Shown in pieces: positions 7,542-17,089 of a DNA stretch of 64,000 bases. The notes beneath the pieces are model-generated. The model ran no database searches. It was given only the letters and a program-made list of their open reading frames with translations, and was not told the origin of the DNA. Location: positions 1,646,001 through 1,710,000 of the forward strand of contig NZ_CP024869.1 of the NCBI RefSeq assembly GCF_003052165.1, given 5' to 3'. The position numbers were made by a program, and so were the translations under genes. The stretch is from Dietzia sp. JS16-p6b. Lineage in GTDB: Bacteria; Actinomycetota; Actinomycetes; Mycobacteriales; Mycobacteriaceae. How positions within the stretch are numbered: the stretch's first letter is position 1; every line of letters begins with the position of its first letter.

Positions 7542-10436
7542 GTGACGACGACCCCGCACACCGCCCGGACCGGAGGCGAGTTCGTCGCCCGCCATCTGGG
7601 ACCCGATACCGACGGCCTGGCCCACATCCTGCGGACCATCGGCGTGGACTCGCTCGACGAGCTCGCCGAACGCGCGTTCCCCTCGGTCATTCTCGACGAG
7701 GTGGGGCCCGACGGACGGGCAGCCGGCATCGACGCGCTCCCCGAGCCGTTGTCCGAGGCCGACACCCTCGCCGCCCTGCGGGTGCTCGCCGACGGCAACG
7801 AGGTCGCGGTCTCGATGATCGGCCAGGGGTACTACGACACCCTCACCCCGGCGGTCATCCGCCGCAACGTCGTCGAGAGCCCCGCCTGGTACACGGGCTA
7901 CACGCCGTATCAGCCGGAGATCAGCCAGGGCCGGCTCGAGGCGCTCCTGAACTTCCAGACCATGGTGGCCGACCTCACCGGCATGGACATGGCGGGCGCC
8001 TCCATGCTGGACGAGGGCACCGCGGCCGCCGAGGCCATGACGATGCTCCGTCGGGCCAACCGGTCCTCCAAGAGTCCCCGCTTCGCGGTGGACACGGACG
8101 TCTTCGGCCAGACCGCCGCGATCCTCGCCACCCGCGCCGAGCCACTGGGCATCGAGATCGTGACCGCGAACCTGATCGACGACGGATTACCCGAGGGAGA
8201 CTTCTTCGGCGCACTCGTGCAGACGCCGGGCGCCTCGGGGCGGGTCGCCGACGTCGCCGGGCTGATCGAGCAGTGCCACGACCGGGGTGTCCTCGTGGCG
8301 GCGGGCGTCGACCTGCTCGCCGCCTCCGTCCTCACGCCGGCGGGGGAGAAGGGGGCGGACGCCTGCTTCGGTTCCTCCCAGCGCTTCGGCGTGCCCATGG
8401 GTTTCGGTGGCCCGCACGCGGGATTCCTCGCCTGCCGCACCGCGCACGCCCGCAACCTCCCCGGCCGCCTCGTGGGCGTGTCCACCGACGCCGACGGCCG
8501 GCCGGCTTACCGGCTGGCCCTGCAGACGCGGGAGCAGCACATCCGGCGCGACAAGGCGACGTCCAACATCTGTACCGCGCAGGTCCTGCTCGCGGTGGTC
8601 GCCGCCATGTACGCCTCGTACCACGGCGCCGAGGGTCTGGCGGCGATCGCCCGGCGCGTGCACGCCCACGCGGCCGTCCTGGCCGACGGCCTCGTCGCGG
8701 CCGGTATCCAGGTGGTCCACGCCGACTTCTTCGACACCGTCCTGGCCCGGGTGCCGGGCCGCGCCTCCGAGGTGCTGGCCGCCGCCGCCGAGCGGGGGGT
8801 GAACCTGTGGAAGGTCGACGACGACCACGTGTCCATCGCCTGCGACGAGGCCACCACCGGGGACCACGTCGCGCTCGTCCTCGAGGCGTTCGGGGCAGAT
8901 GTGGCCGACGTCGCGGACGCAGGCGAGTTGGAGGTCCTCGTCGACCCCGCCTACGGCGACCGGACCTCGCCGTTCCTCGAGCACGAGGCGTTCGTGAAGT
9001 ACCGGACCGAGACCGCGATGCTGCGCTATCTGCGCGCCCTGGCAGACAAGGATCTCGCCCTGGACCGCACCATGATCCCGTTGGGGTCCTGCACCATGAA
9101 GCTCAACGCGACCACGGAGATGGAGCCCATCACGTGGCCCGAGTTCGCCGGGCTCCACCCGTTCGCGCCGGCCGAGCAGACCCGCGGCATCCGCCGGCTG
9201 GTGGCCGACGTCGAGCAGTGGCTCGTCGACATCACGGGCTACGCCGCGGTGAGCCTGCAGCCCAACGCGGGCAGCCAGGGCGAGTACGCGGGACTGTTGG
9301 CGATCCGGCAGTACCACCGCTCCCGCGGCGACGAGGACCGCAGGGTGTGCCTGATCCCGTCCTCGGCACACGGGACCAACGCCGCGTCCGCGGTGATGGC
9401 CGGGATGAAGGTCGTCGTCGTCGGCTGTCGGCCCAACGGTGACGTGGACGTCGACGACCTCAAGGAGAAGGTCGAGCGGCACGCTGCCGAGCTCTCGGCC
9501 ATCATGATCACCTACCCGTCGACGCACGGGGTGTACGAGCACGACATCGAGCAGATCTGCGCGATCGTGCACGACGCCGGGGGTCAGGTCTACATCGACG
9601 GGGCCAACCTCAACGCCCTCGTGGGGGTGGCCCGGCCGGGGCGGTTCGGTGGCGACGTCAGCCACCTCAACCTGCACAAGACCTTCTGCATCCCCCACGG
9701 GGGTGGCGGTCCCGGGGTCGGCCCGGTCGCGGTGGCCGAGCACCTGCGCGAGTTCCTGCCGGGCCACCCGTACGAGGAGGGTCTGGGGTCGGGCGCGGTG
9801 GTCTCGGCCGCGGCGTTCGGGTCCGCGTCGATCCTCCCCATCACGTGGGCCTACGTCCGCATGATGGGCGCCGACGGACTGCGTCGCGCCACCCTCACGG
9901 CGATCGCGAGCGCCAACTACCTGGCCCGCCGGATCGGGCAGGACTTCCCGGTGCTGTACTCCGGGGACGGCGGGTGGGTCGCCCACGAGTGCATCCTCGA
10001 TCTCCGGCCGCTCATCGACTCGGTGGGCATCTCGATCGACGACGTGGCCAAGAGACTGGCGGACTACGGGTTCCACGCCCCCACGATGAGCTTCCCGGTC
10101 CCCAACACCCTGATGGTGGAGCCGACGGAGAGCGAGGATCTCGCCGAGTTGGACGCGTTCTGCGACGCGATGGCGGCGATCCGCGCCGAGATCGCCCGGG
10201 TCGAGGCGGGGGAGTGGACCGTGGAGGACAACCCGCTCCGCGGGGCGCCCCACACCGCCGAGAGCGTCTCCGCCGACGAGTGGGGGCACGCCTACCCACG
10301 CAGCCTCGCGGGCTACCCGCTGGGGCCGGCCTGGCGCCCGAAGGTCTGGCCCGCGGTGCGCCGGATCGACGGCGCCTACGGCGACCGCAACCTGGTCTGC
10401 TCGTGCCCTCCACTGGACGCGTTCGCCGAGGACTGA
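7542..10436 (+). CDS. gcvP: glycine dehydrogenase (decarboxylating), P protein
   Basis: PLP enzyme that decarboxylates glycine and passes the aminomethyl group to lipoyl-GcvH. It is the single-chain type with both halves fused, and 964 residues is normal for this form. The PLP lysine is K713 in [18 protein letters not shown]. The N-terminal half carries the conserved [13 protein letters not shown] and [15 protein letters not shown] segments. GTG 7542 is preceded by GAGGAG. Expression is under a tandem glycine riboswitch, and gcvH is 3 kb upstream on the same strand. Confidence 0.97.
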   Translation: MTTTPHTARTGGEFVARHLGPDTDGLAHILRTIGVDSLDELAERAFPSVILDEVGPDGRAAGIDALPEPLSEADTLAALRVLADGNEVAVSMIGQGYYDTLTPAVIRRNVVESPAWYTGYTPYQPEISQGRLEALLNFQTMVADLTGMDMAGASMLDEGTAAAEAMTMLRRANRSSKSPRFAVDTDVFGQTAAILATRAEPLGIEIVTANLIDDGLPEGDFFGALVQTPGASGRVADVAGLIEQCHDRGVLVAAGVDLLAASVLTPAGEKGADACFGSSQRFGVPMGFGGPHAGFLACRTAHARNLPGRLVGVSTDADGRPAYRLALQTREQHIRRDKATSNICTAQVLLAVVAAMYASYHGAEGLAAIARRVHAHAAVLADGLVAAGIQVVHADFFDTVLARVPGRASEVLAAAAERGVNLWKVDDDHVSIACDEATTGDHVALVLEAFGADVADVADAGELEVLVDPAYGDRTSPFLEHEAFVKYRTETAMLRYLRALADKDLALDRTMIPLGSCTMKLNATTEMEPITWPEFAGLHPFAPAEQTRGIRRLVADVEQWLVDITGYAAVSLQPNAGSQGEYAGLLAIRQYHRSRGDEDRRVCLIPSSAHGTNAASAVMAGMKVVVVGCRPNGDVDVDDLKEKVERHAAELSAIMITYPSTHGVYEHDIEQICAIVHDAGGQVYIDGANLNALVGVARPGRFGGDVSHLNLHKTFCIPHGGGGPGVGPVAVAEHLREFLPGHPYEEGLGSGAVVSAAAFGSASILPITWAYVRMMGADGLRRATLTAIASANYLARRIGQDFPVLYSGDGGWVAHECILDLRPLIDSVGISIDDVAKRLADYGFHAPTMSFPVPNTLMVEPTESEDLAELDAFCDAMAAIRAEIARVEAGEWTVEDNPLRGAPHTAESVSADEWGHAYPRSLAGYPLGPAWRPKVWPAVRRIDGAYGDRNLVCSCPPLDAFAED

Positions 10437-10506
10437 GTCGAGGCGCCCCGGGGGGCCGGGCCGACCGGCGGTCCGGGGTGTCGTACCCACGTGAGACCGT
10501 GCGGGC

Positions 10507-11334
10507 ATGACGATGACAGGATCCCGTCCCATCCCGGACCTACCCTCTTCGTGTCTCAGGTGGTGCCGTGCCCAGCCCCCGGCTCTGCTGGTGGCGGACG
10601 AGTACGTGGAGATCGACCTCGACCTGTGGAACCTCAGGTTGGCCGAGCGCCGCGTCGACCTCCGCCTGGTCGCCGGTGGGCCGGACGGCGGCCGGGTCGA
10701 GTCCGGTTCCGGATACCTCCGAAGGAGCGACCTGTGGGCGGCGGGTCGCCGGGCGCGGGGAAGCCTGGAGGAGTCGGTGGTCGCGCTCTACATGTGCGCG
10801 GCCTGGCTCTCCGGTCACCCGCTGAGGTCAGGAGTGCGTCGGGGGCTACCGGATTTCCGCGTGCCCGAGCGGGACCGGTCCGGGTGGCGTTCGGTCTCCT
10901 CCCACGGCTATCCCCTGGTCCTGCACGAGGTGGCGAACTGGCTGGACACGCCAGGAGAGGCGATGAACCTCCTGCGCAACGATGCGCCACACGGCAGGGC
11001 CGGCAGGGGGGTGCCCGATCTCGGGTTCCCGCTCGCGTCGCTCTACCTGTCGTCGCTGGGCATGGCGTGGTCGCAGCCGCACATCGTTCCCGTCGACCCG
11101 GCCGGGATCGGCACCCTGGTCCACGCCGGATGGACGGAGATCGAGTCGATCGGCCGGATGACGCCTCGCAGGTACCAGTGGTACCTGGAGTTGGTCTCCG
11201 CGTGGGCGGAGGAGGCCGCCGTGGACCCGCTCGTCGTGGAGATGTGGTTGGTGCGCGACTGGTACGAGCGACGCTCTCTGGTCGCCCCCACGGGGTCGTC
11301 CGCCCATAACCCACCGGGAGGTCGGCTGCGGTGA
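10507..11334 (+). CDS. hypothetical protein
   Basis: A 275-residue protein that I do not recognise. It is rich in Trp, Arg and Leu, and has no signal peptide or clear membrane segment. Recognisable pieces are an acidic N-terminal strand (EYVEIDLDLWNL), a helix EESVVALYMCAAWL, and a C-terminal tryptophan-rich stretch RRYQWYLELVSAWAEEAA. This frame, not the one beginning at 10491, is taken as real because its composition is protein-like, with balanced Asp, Glu and Tyr. It begins 70 bases after gcvP and ends 28 bases before the epoxide-hydrolase-like gene, which has its own promoter. Confidence 0.6.
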   Translation: MTMTGSRPIPDLPSSCLRWCRAQPPALLVADEYVEIDLDLWNLRLAERRVDLRLVAGGPDGGRVESGSGYLRRSDLWAAGRRARGSLEESVVALYMCAAWLSGHPLRSGVRRGLPDFRVPERDRSGWRSVSSHGYPLVLHEVANWLDTPGEAMNLLRNDAPHGRAGRGVPDLGFPLASLYLSSLGMAWSQPHIVPVDPAGIGTLVHAGWTEIESIGRMTPRRYQWYLELVSAWAEEAAVDPLVVEMWLVRDWYERRSLVAPTGSSAHNPPGGRLR

Positions 11335-11349
11335 CTCCCTGACAGGGGC

Positions 11350-11362
11350 TAGGGTCCGGTTC
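11350..11362 (+). promoter_or_regulatory. leaderless promoter of the epoxide-hydrolase-like gene
   Basis: TAGGGT at 11350-11355 is followed by 7 nt and ATG 11363. No ribosome binding site is present. Confidence 0.5.
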
Positions 11363-12214
11363 ATGGAACCGCAGTACATGACCGTCGATGTACCGGTCGG
11401 CACGCTCGACGTCCTGGAGTGGCCTGCGATCGGAGCGGAGCGGGGGACCGTGCTGGCGTTGCACGGCTTCCCGGAGTCGCCGTGGGAGTGGGAGGCCGTC
11501 GCCGGGACGCTGGCGCGGCAGGGCCTCAGGGTCGTCGCCCCGGCTCAGCGTGGCTATTCGACCGGCGCCCGTCCGGAGGACGTCGCAGACTACGCGATCG
11601 AGTACCTGGGTGCGGACGCACTCGCGGTCGTCGATCAGCTGGGTCTGGACTCCGTGCACGTCCTCGGCCACGACTGGGGGGCATCGGTCGCGTGGTGGCT
11701 CGCCGGCCACCACCCCGAGCGGGTGAGCAGCCTCACGGTGGTGTCCGTGCCCCACCTGACCGAGTTCGCCCGGGCCTTGGAGTCGGACCCGGACCAACGG
11801 GCGCGGTCGGCGTACTTCGCCCTGTTCCGCCAGGCCGAAAAAGCCGAGGACGTCCTCCTGGAGGACGGGGCCCGGCGGCTGCGTGAGATGTTCGACGAGC
11901 ACGTGTCGGAGGAGCTCGTGGCACGGCACCTCCACCTGGTCGGCTCCCGGGCCGGACTGACGGGCGCGCTCAACTGGTACCGCGCGATGCGGCGGTACGA
12001 CCTGCCGGACATATCGGTTCCCACGACCTATCTGTGGGGGGAGGATGACCCGGCGATCGGGCGCACCGGTGCGGAGGCCACCGCCTCGCGGATGACCGGG
12101 GAGTATCGATTCGTTCCGCTCTCGGGCACGGGGCACTGGATCCCGGAGCAGGCTCCCGACGTGGTGGCCGCGGAGGTCCTCGACCGGGTCAGCTCTGACG
12201 CAGCTCCCGCTTGA
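11363..12214 (+). CDS. alpha/beta hydrolase, epoxide-hydrolase type
   Basis: Alpha/beta hydrolase of 283 residues. The nucleophile is an aspartate, D104 in GHDWGAS, which is typical of epoxide hydrolases and haloalkane dehalogenases rather than esterases. HGFPES at 34-39 is the HGxP oxyanion segment of epoxide hydrolases. The catalytic histidine is H258 in GTGHWIPEQAP, and the third-strand acid is probably in GEDDP. Epoxide hydrolysis is therefore the best guess; the substrate is unknown. It is convergent with the acyl-CoA ligase gene, and the two coding ends overlap by 26 bp. Confidence 0.82.
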   Translation: MEPQYMTVDVPVGTLDVLEWPAIGAERGTVLALHGFPESPWEWEAVAGTLARQGLRVVAPAQRGYSTGARPEDVADYAIEYLGADALAVVDQLGLDSVHVLGHDWGASVAWWLAGHHPERVSSLTVVSVPHLTEFARALESDPDQRARSAYFALFRQAEKAEDVLLEDGARRLREMFDEHVSEELVARHLHLVGSRAGLTGALNWYRAMRRYDLPDISVPTTYLWGEDDPAIGRTGAEATASRMTGEYRFVPLSGTGHWIPEQAPDVVAAEVLDRVSSDAAPA

Positions 12215-13781
12215 GGAGCTTGCCCGACTGGTTACGCGGCAGTTCGTCGACGAAGACCACACGTTTGGGCATTTTGAACGGCGCGAGATGGGCGCGGGTG
12301 CCCTCGATGATCTCGGACTCGCTGGCGTGCGCGCCGTCCCTGAGCACCACCACCGCGGTGACGGCCTCGATCCACTTGGCGTCCGGCGTTCCGATCACCG
12401 CCACCTCCGCGACACGGTCATCCTGGTAGACCGCGTCCTCGACCTCCCGGGACGCCACCAGGACCCCACCGGTGTTGATGACGTCCTTGATCCGGTCGAC
12501 GACCTCGATGAACCCCTCGCCGTCCCGCACCACGAGATCGCCGGAGTGGAACCATCCGTCGCGGAACGCCTCTGCCGTGGCGTCGGGCTTGTTCCAGTAG
12601 CCCTGGCACAACTGCGGAGAGCGGTAGACCACCTCGCCGCGGTCGCCGTCCGCGACCTCGGCACCCGTCTCGTCCACGACCCTGGCTTCGACAAAGAAGA
12701 CGGGGCGGCCGGCGCTCGCCGGGCGAGCCTCGTGCTCCTCGGGGCGCAGGACGCTGGCCAGCGGCCCGATCTCCGACTGCCCGAAGCAGTTGTAGAACCC
12801 GAGCTGGGGATACCTGCCCCGGAGTCGCTGGAGCACCGTCACCGGCATGATCGAGGCACCGTACTGAGCCTTGCGCAGACTCGACAGGTCCCGTGACTCC
12901 AGATCGGGGTGTGAGGCCAGGGGTACCCAGACCGTCGGCGCGAGGAACAGCGAGCCGATCCTGTCGACCTCGATCCGTCGCAGGATCTCCGGGATGTCCG
13001 GGGCCGCCATGAGGTGGACCGTCGCACCCAGGGACAGATAGGGGAGCGCGAAGACGTGCATCGCGGCCGAGTGATAAAGGGGCATCGTCACCAGCGGCTC
13101 GTCGTCGGCCGTGAAGTCGAGGGCGAGGATGCAGCTCACGTACTCGTGTATCAACGCCGAATGGGTCATCATCGCGCCCTTGGGACGCGAGGTGGTCCCC
13201 GAGGTGTAGAGGAGTTGCGCCAGGTCGGTGCCGGTGGCCGGGGACTGCATCACCGCGCACGGAGAGTCGTCGAGGGCGGACCCCAGGACGGTGCCGTCCG
13301 CGGGCTCCCCCGCGTGGGGCAGCAGTGCGAGGGACCGCACCCCGGCCAGCGTCTGGAGAACCTCGGTCAAGGTGGGCGCTTGTGCCGGGTCCACCAGGAC
13401 CAGTGACGACCCCGAGTCGGTCAGCAGATACTCCAGTTCGCCCCCGGTCAGGGCGTAGTTGATGGGTACGTGGGTGAATCCGGCACGCGACGTGGCGAGG
13501 AAGGCGATGAGATAGGCATCGGAGTTGACCCCGTAGGCGGCCACCCGGGCCTTGTCCTCCAGACCCTGGCCGGAGAGCATATGGGCCACCCGGTCGACCG
13601 CGGAGTCCAAGGCCGCGTAGGTCCACCGGCGGTCGGCGAAGGTCAGTGCCACCCGGTCCGGGAACCGGGCGGCCGAGCGGCGCAGGACGGCATCGATCGT
13701 GCTGGAGCTCGCAGTGGAGCTCAGAGCGGAATTGACGGAGGGGCCCGTGGCGGAACCGGAGGCTCGAGGGGTGGTGGTCAT
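12189..13781 (-). CDS. acyl-CoA synthetase (AMP-forming), FadD family
   Basis: ANL-superfamily enzyme of 530 residues that activates a carboxylic acid to acyl-AMP and then acyl-CoA. The P-loop-like motif LLYTSGTTSRPKG is at 190-202. Other signatures are YNCFGQSEIGP (A5), GWFHSGDL (A7), DRIKDVINTGG (A8) and the C-terminal catalytic lysine K521 in NQSGKLLKRE. The N-terminal 28 residues are a Ser/Thr-rich extension. A TAGGCT hexamer 6 nt before the ATG suggests a leaderless transcript. The chain length of the substrate cannot be read. The gene may work with the convergent hydrolase, but nothing proves this. Confidence 0.88.
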   Translation of the reverse strand: MTTTPRASGSATGPSVNSALSSTASSSTIDAVLRRSAARFPDRVALTFADRRWTYAALDSAVDRVAHMLSGQGLEDKARVAAYGVNSDAYLIAFLATSRAGFTHVPINYALTGGELEYLLTDSGSSLVLVDPAQAPTLTEVLQTLAGVRSLALLPHAGEPADGTVLGSALDDSPCAVMQSPATGTDLAQLLYTSGTTSRPKGAMMTHSALIHEYVSCILALDFTADDEPLVTMPLYHSAAMHVFALPYLSLGATVHLMAAPDIPEILRRIEVDRIGSLFLAPTVWVPLASHPDLESRDLSSLRKAQYGASIMPVTVLQRLRGRYPQLGFYNCFGQSEIGPLASVLRPEEHEARPASAGRPVFFVEARVVDETGAEVADGDRGEVVYRSPQLCQGYWNKPDATAEAFRDGWFHSGDLVVRDGEGFIEVVDRIKDVINTGGVLVASREVEDAVYQDDRVAEVAVIGTPDAKWIEAVTAVVVLRDGAHASESEIIEGTRAHLAPFKMPKRVVFVDELPRNQSGKLLKRELRQS

Positions 13782-13793
13782 CCGGTCAGCCTA
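13782..13793 (-). promoter_or_regulatory. leaderless promoter of the acyl-CoA synthetase gene
   Basis: On the minus strand TAGGCT (13793-13788) is followed by 6 nt and the ATG whose first base is 13781. Confidence 0.5.
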
Positions 13794-13810
13794 GAGGCCG
13801 TCCGGTGCGG

Positions 13811-14059
13811 TCATGGTTCGGCTCTGATGATCCCCAACACCTCCGGGGGTACCGCCCCGCTGCTGTCCCGCGGGGTCCAGTGCTCGCTCGGGACCCACTG
13901 CGATCCGCAGCCGCGGCAGGCGAACACGGGCTCGCCGCGACGTTCCGCCGGGGTCCTGGTCCATTGGCACAGGTCCCGACACGAGCGGACCCGCAAGGGG
14001 ACGTCATCGGGATCGGACCGGCGACCGGCGCGGAACGGGAGAGCACTGAACCTGGACAT
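13811..14059 (-). CDS. small zinc-ribbon-like protein, function unknown
   Basis: An 82-residue basic protein with a CRGCG knuckle and an upstream CRDLC pair, so four cysteines that could bind one zinc. The core ERRGEPVFACRGCGSQWV looks like a conserved small actinobacterial protein, but I cannot name a function. The ATG at 14059 is preceded by GGCGGAG and, 11 nt further upstream, by TATGCT as a -10. Longer in-frame starts exist upstream, but they run through the divergent SEC-C gene. It is divergent from the SEC-C gene. Confidence 0.62.
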   Translation of the reverse strand: MSRFSALPFRAGRRSDPDDVPLRVRSCRDLCQWTRTPAERRGEPVFACRGCGSQWVPSEHWTPRDSSGAVPPEVLGIIRAEP

Positions 14060-14092
14060 GTCTCCGCCGAGCATAGCCGGACAGCGGGTGGG

Positions 14093-14098
14093 TAGCCT
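14093..14098 (+). promoter_or_regulatory. promoter -10 of the SEC-C protein gene
   Basis: TAGCCT fits TANNNT. It lies 34 nt before the GTG at 14132, whose ribosome binding site is GAGGAGG. Confidence 0.4.
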
Positions 14099-14131
14099 GA
14101 CCGCGGACCCGGGTGGACTGAGGAGGCGCAC

Positions 14132-14587
14132 GTGAGCGAATGCCCCTGCGGGAGCCGGCGCGCTCTCGGAGCCTGCTGCGGTCCGCTCGTGGACGACGGT
14201 GTCCCCGCCGAGACCGCCGAGCAACTCATGAGATCCCGGTACACGGCCTTCGTCCTGGGTCGGGAGGATCATCTCTGGCGCACCTGGCATCCGCGGACGA
14301 GGCCGGCCCGTGTGGAGGCCGGAGACGTGGAGTGGAGCGGGCTCACGATCCTCGACGTGGTGTCCGGTGGTTCCGACGACCGGATCGGGACCGTGGAGTT
14401 CGAGGCCCGCTACGTCGGGCCCGGCGGGCCTGCAGTCCTGCGCGAGCGGTCGGTGTTCGAGCGCCGAGGTGGTCGCTGGACCTATCTCGAGGGCACCGTG
14501 TCACCGGAGGGCACCGTGTCACCGGAGGGCACTGTTGCACCGGAGGGCTCTGCTCCTCCCGAGGGTCGGGGCCCTCTCGTGTCCTAG
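14132..14587 (+). CDS. YchJ / UPF0225 family protein with SEC-C-like zinc motif
   Basis: Protein of 151 residues of the YchJ family, an NTF2-like fold preceded by a short cysteine motif (CPCGS...CC, residues 4-17). The ETAEQLMRSRYTAFVLGREDHLWRTWHP block is the family signature. Function is unknown; SEC-C motifs bind zinc in other proteins. The C-terminus is odd: from residue 120 it consists of six-residue repeats (EGTVSP, EGTVSP, EGTVAP, EGSAPP) encoded by an 18-nt tandem repeat. GTG 14132 has GAGGAGG upstream. The gene ends 4 bp into the convergent lipoprotein gene. Confidence 0.8.
   Translation: MSECPCGSRRALGACCGPLVDDGVPAETAEQLMRSRYTAFVLGREDHLWRTWHPRTRPARVEAGDVEWSGLTILDVVSGGSDDRIGTVEFEARYVGPGGPAVLRERSVFERRGGRWTYLEGTVSPEGTVSPEGTVAPEGSAPPEGRGPLVS
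14489..14560 (+). repeat. 18-bp tandem repeat in the 3' end of the SEC-C gene
   Basis: Two exact copies of GAGGGCACCGTGTCACCG (14489-14506 and 14507-14524) are followed by two degenerate copies to 14560. All are in frame. Confidence 0.9.
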
Positions 14588-15126
14588 GAGGCCGCCGGGT
14601 CCCCCGGCTGGCGGGTCACGGTGACCGAACCGATGGTCCTCGGGGTGACCACGTCGATCCGTCCGATCCGGTGCCCCCGGGGCATCGTCCAGGCGACCAT
14701 CCCGCGGATCTCCTCGCCGGGGAAGCTCAGGACCGACGGCACCAGGGGGTCCTCGATCGTTCCCGTGGGATTCTCGATCCGCTCGAAGGGCCTTCCCGCC
14801 GGGTCGAAGGCGGAGAAGTCCTCGGGGCCCAGTTCGGGCTGACCGGACGCCTGCACCACCCGGACGTCCACCACGACCACCGCGTCCGAGTACGCGGTGG
14901 AGGGCACGATACGCAGGTCGGACAGTGTCAGGGTGGCGTCCCAGGCGTCACCGGCCACGGGGAACGGCCTGTCGAACTGCTGCGACGACGGCAGGGGACC
15001 CGACTGCTCGCCGGTCTGGACCGGGACGCCCACGGTGTCGTCGTCGCCGAACAGGGACGCCGGCGAGCAGGCCGGTGCGGACACGGCCGCGCTCACGATC
15101 ACTGCGGCGAGGACGGCGCGACGCAT
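14584..15126 (-). CDS. secreted lipoprotein-like protein
   Basis: A 180-residue exported protein. The N-terminus is Arg-Arg followed by an Ala/Val-rich hydrophobic stretch and SAPACSP. The cysteine at 20 could be lipidated, but the lipobox is weak, so a secreted form is possible. The rest is a single beta-rich domain (WDATLTLSDLRIVPS, VVVDVRVVQASG, VPSVLSFPGEEIRGMVAWTMP) that resembles DUF4352-type extracellular domains. ATG 15126 is chosen because AGGAG lies 8 nt upstream and it gives a proper signal sequence; an in-frame start at 15162 would bury it. Confidence 0.7.
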   Translation of the reverse strand: MRRAVLAAVIVSAAVSAPACSPASLFGDDDTVGVPVQTGEQSGPLPSSQQFDRPFPVAGDAWDATLTLSDLRIVPSTAYSDAVVVVDVRVVQASGQPELGPEDFSAFDPAGRPFERIENPTGTIEDPLVPSVLSFPGEEIRGMVAWTMPRGHRIGRIDVVTPRTIGSVTVTRQPGDPAAS

Positions 15127-15183
15127 TCTGGCGCTCCTGGGGCGAGGTCTCACACCGGGCACGTCCCGGCACGGTCCCAGATC

Positions 15184-16137
15184 TTACTGCTCCCGCGGTC
15201 GGTGGTCATCGGCGGCGCGCAGGTCACGCCATCGTCGGCCCGTGACCCGGTGCGCGAGATCGGAGTAGACGTCGTCGAGCTCGGCGGAGATCTCGGCCAG
15301 GTGGATCTTGAAGTTGACCGGGACGAACACCCTGTCGACGAACTCCGCCTCGGCGGAGATCGTCTCGCCGTCGAAGACGTACCGGCACCACAACGAGTCT
15401 CGGTTGAGGATCGCGACCTCGGCCTCCGCGGCCGCGGGGTCCTCCACGGACGACACGAGCGGGCTTCGCAACACCACGAGCGGAAGCGATCGGTGTGCAC
15501 GGATGAACAGCAGCACGTATCCGGCGGGAACGGTGAACACGTCGTGCTCGTCGGGCGTGACCCGCCTCTGGTACACCTCTGACAGCACCGACTCCAGGGC
15601 CCTGGTCGCCTCGTCGGGGGTGGCGATCATTCGGGGACGGAAGTCGACATCCGCGGGCGCGGGGTCCTCGGAGCGGCCCGTCGACGGTTCCTGCGGCTCG
15701 GACACAGACGGGTCCTGCGGCTCGGACACATCGTGGAGGAAGACCGGGTGGGGGATTCCGAAGACCCGCTCCATCGTGCCGGCGACGAGGTGCGCCACCT
15801 CCGGTGCACGATCGACCGGGAACGTCAGACCGAGTCCCGATTCCGTGGACGCTCCCGGAGCCCACCCGAGCGCGACGAGTTGCCGGAGCCGGACCGGCCC
15901 CAACGGTTCCGGCGAGTCCTCGGACCCCCCGCCGGAGACCTCTGCGTGGATGTTGCCGTCGTCGGCAGCGGTGAAACGCACGTACGGGGTCCGGGTGGAC
16001 GGGGAGCCGAGCACGGGGACGGCCAGGTCGAAGGTCGCTCCCGGGACGAGGTCACGCAGGAGTTCGGCCAGGCGAGCCGCGAAGCGATCCCACCCGGCGG
16101 CGATCGACGTGTCCACGTCGAACTCGAAATCCGGCAT
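15184..16137 (-). CDS. TY-Chap-like (YbjN / CesT-type) chaperone domain protein
   Basis: A 317-residue cytoplasmic protein with two alpha-beta domains joined by an acidic Pro/Ser linker that repeats SEPQ (about residues 135-165). The layout resembles the actinobacterial T3SS/YbjN peptide-binding chaperone-like family. The N-terminal domain contains GWDRFAARLAELLRDL and the C-terminal one VPAGYVLLFIRAHRSLPLVVLRSPL. The role of this family is not established. It lies 57 bases upstream of the lipoprotein gene on the same strand, so the two may be co-transcribed. Confidence 0.55.
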   Translation of the reverse strand: MPDFEFDVDTSIAAGWDRFAARLAELLRDLVPGATFDLAVPVLGSPSTRTPYVRFTAADDGNIHAEVSGGGSEDSPEPLGPVRLRQLVALGWAPGASTESGLGLTFPVDRAPEVAHLVAGTMERVFGIPHPVFLHDVSEPQDPSVSEPQEPSTGRSEDPAPADVDFRPRMIATPDEATRALESVLSEVYQRRVTPDEHDVFTVPAGYVLLFIRAHRSLPLVVLRSPLVSSVEDPAAAEAEVAILNRDSLWCRYVFDGETISAEAEFVDRVFVPVNFKIHLAEISAELDDVYSDLAHRVTGRRWRDLRAADDHRPREQ

Positions 16138-16200
16138 GAGTGGCAGTCAACCACCGCGCAGCCGGGTGCGTCGGCACTTCGAGATGTCCGGTGGCGGCGA

Positions 16201-17028
16201 TCAGATCCCCGACTCCGGACGGCCGGCCTGGTAGTCGGACCAGTATTCGTCAGAACCGTCGAAGCGCACGCGCACCCCGCCTCGGTGTTCGACGACCTCC
16301 GGTTGTACGGGTGTGATGGCGCGCTCGGAGGCCAGAGCAGCCGCGACGTCCGGGAACCCGGCGAGGGCCCGGAGCTGGGTCCACGTCGGGGGCAGGAGCA
16401 TGGACCGTCCGGACCGGAAGTCGGAGAGGAGGTCGACGGGACGGGCCCACATGGTCATGTCGACCTCGGTCGTGAGGTCGTCGGGTTCCTGCCCCTCCGG
16501 CAACGCGGCGAGGAAGAACCGTGTGTCATACCTCCGCGACTCCACCGTGGGCGTGATCCAGTGGTCGTAGGGTCGGAGTCTGCCCGCCGCGAGGGAGAGC
16601 CCCTCGTCGGCGAGGAACCGGCTGAAGGTCAGCCGGTGACTCTCCAGTTCCTCGCGACTCGAGTGGTATCGACCCGCGTCCGCGACCGGGGATCCGTCGG
16701 CGTGGTCGGCGAGGAGGACGCCACATTCCTCGAAGGTCTCCCTCGCGGCCGCACACACCAACCGGCGCGCCCGCGGTACGTCGCAGCCGAACCGCTCCGC
16801 CCACCACTCGGGCGCTTTCCCGGTCCACGCCAGCTCCGGATCATCGTCGCTGGCGTCCACACCCCCTCCCGGGAACACCGTCATGCCCCCGGCGAAGGCC
16901 ATTCCCCGGACCCGGCGCGCCACGAACACCTCGGGTCCGCGCTCGGAGTCCCGTATCACCATCACCGTGGACGCGTCCTTGATCGGGCGGGTCACGGCGT
17001 GGGTATCGGTGTCGTTGCCCTCAGTCAT
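16201..17028 (-). CDS. Nudix hydrolase
   Basis: Hydrolase of nucleoside diphosphates linked to another moiety, 275 residues. The Nudix helix is REtFEECGVLL (in AARETFEECGVLL, about residues 90-102). The family start, STVMVIRDS..EVFVARRV..MAFAGGMTVFPGGG, is clear. The upstream part of the Nudix box is non-canonical. The long C-terminal half (HWITPTVESRRYDTRFFLAALP) is typical of the large actinobacterial subgroup related to NUDT19, whose members can hydrolyse CoA derivatives. ATG 17028 begins MTEGND. It lies near a TetR gene on the same strand. Confidence 0.82.
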   Translation of the reverse strand: MTEGNDTDTHAVTRPIKDASTVMVIRDSERGPEVFVARRVRGMAFAGGMTVFPGGGVDASDDDPELAWTGKAPEWWAERFGCDVPRARRLVCAAARETFEECGVLLADHADGSPVADAGRYHSSREELESHRLTFSRFLADEGLSLAAGRLRPYDHWITPTVESRRYDTRFFLAALPEGQEPDDLTTEVDMTMWARPVDLLSDFRSGRSMLLPPTWTQLRALAGFPDVAAALASERAITPVQPEVVEHRGGVRVRFDGSDEYWSDYQAGRPESGI

Positions 17029-17089
17029 GCGAACAAGTCTCACCCGGAGGGGTGCGGGGCCCGTCGTCGGGGTGGCCTGGCCGAGGGCG

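Noticed and set aside
8187-10532. Long minus-strand open frame opposite gcvP.
   Set aside because: Shadow of gcvP codon usage; no ribosome binding site and no protein-like motif.
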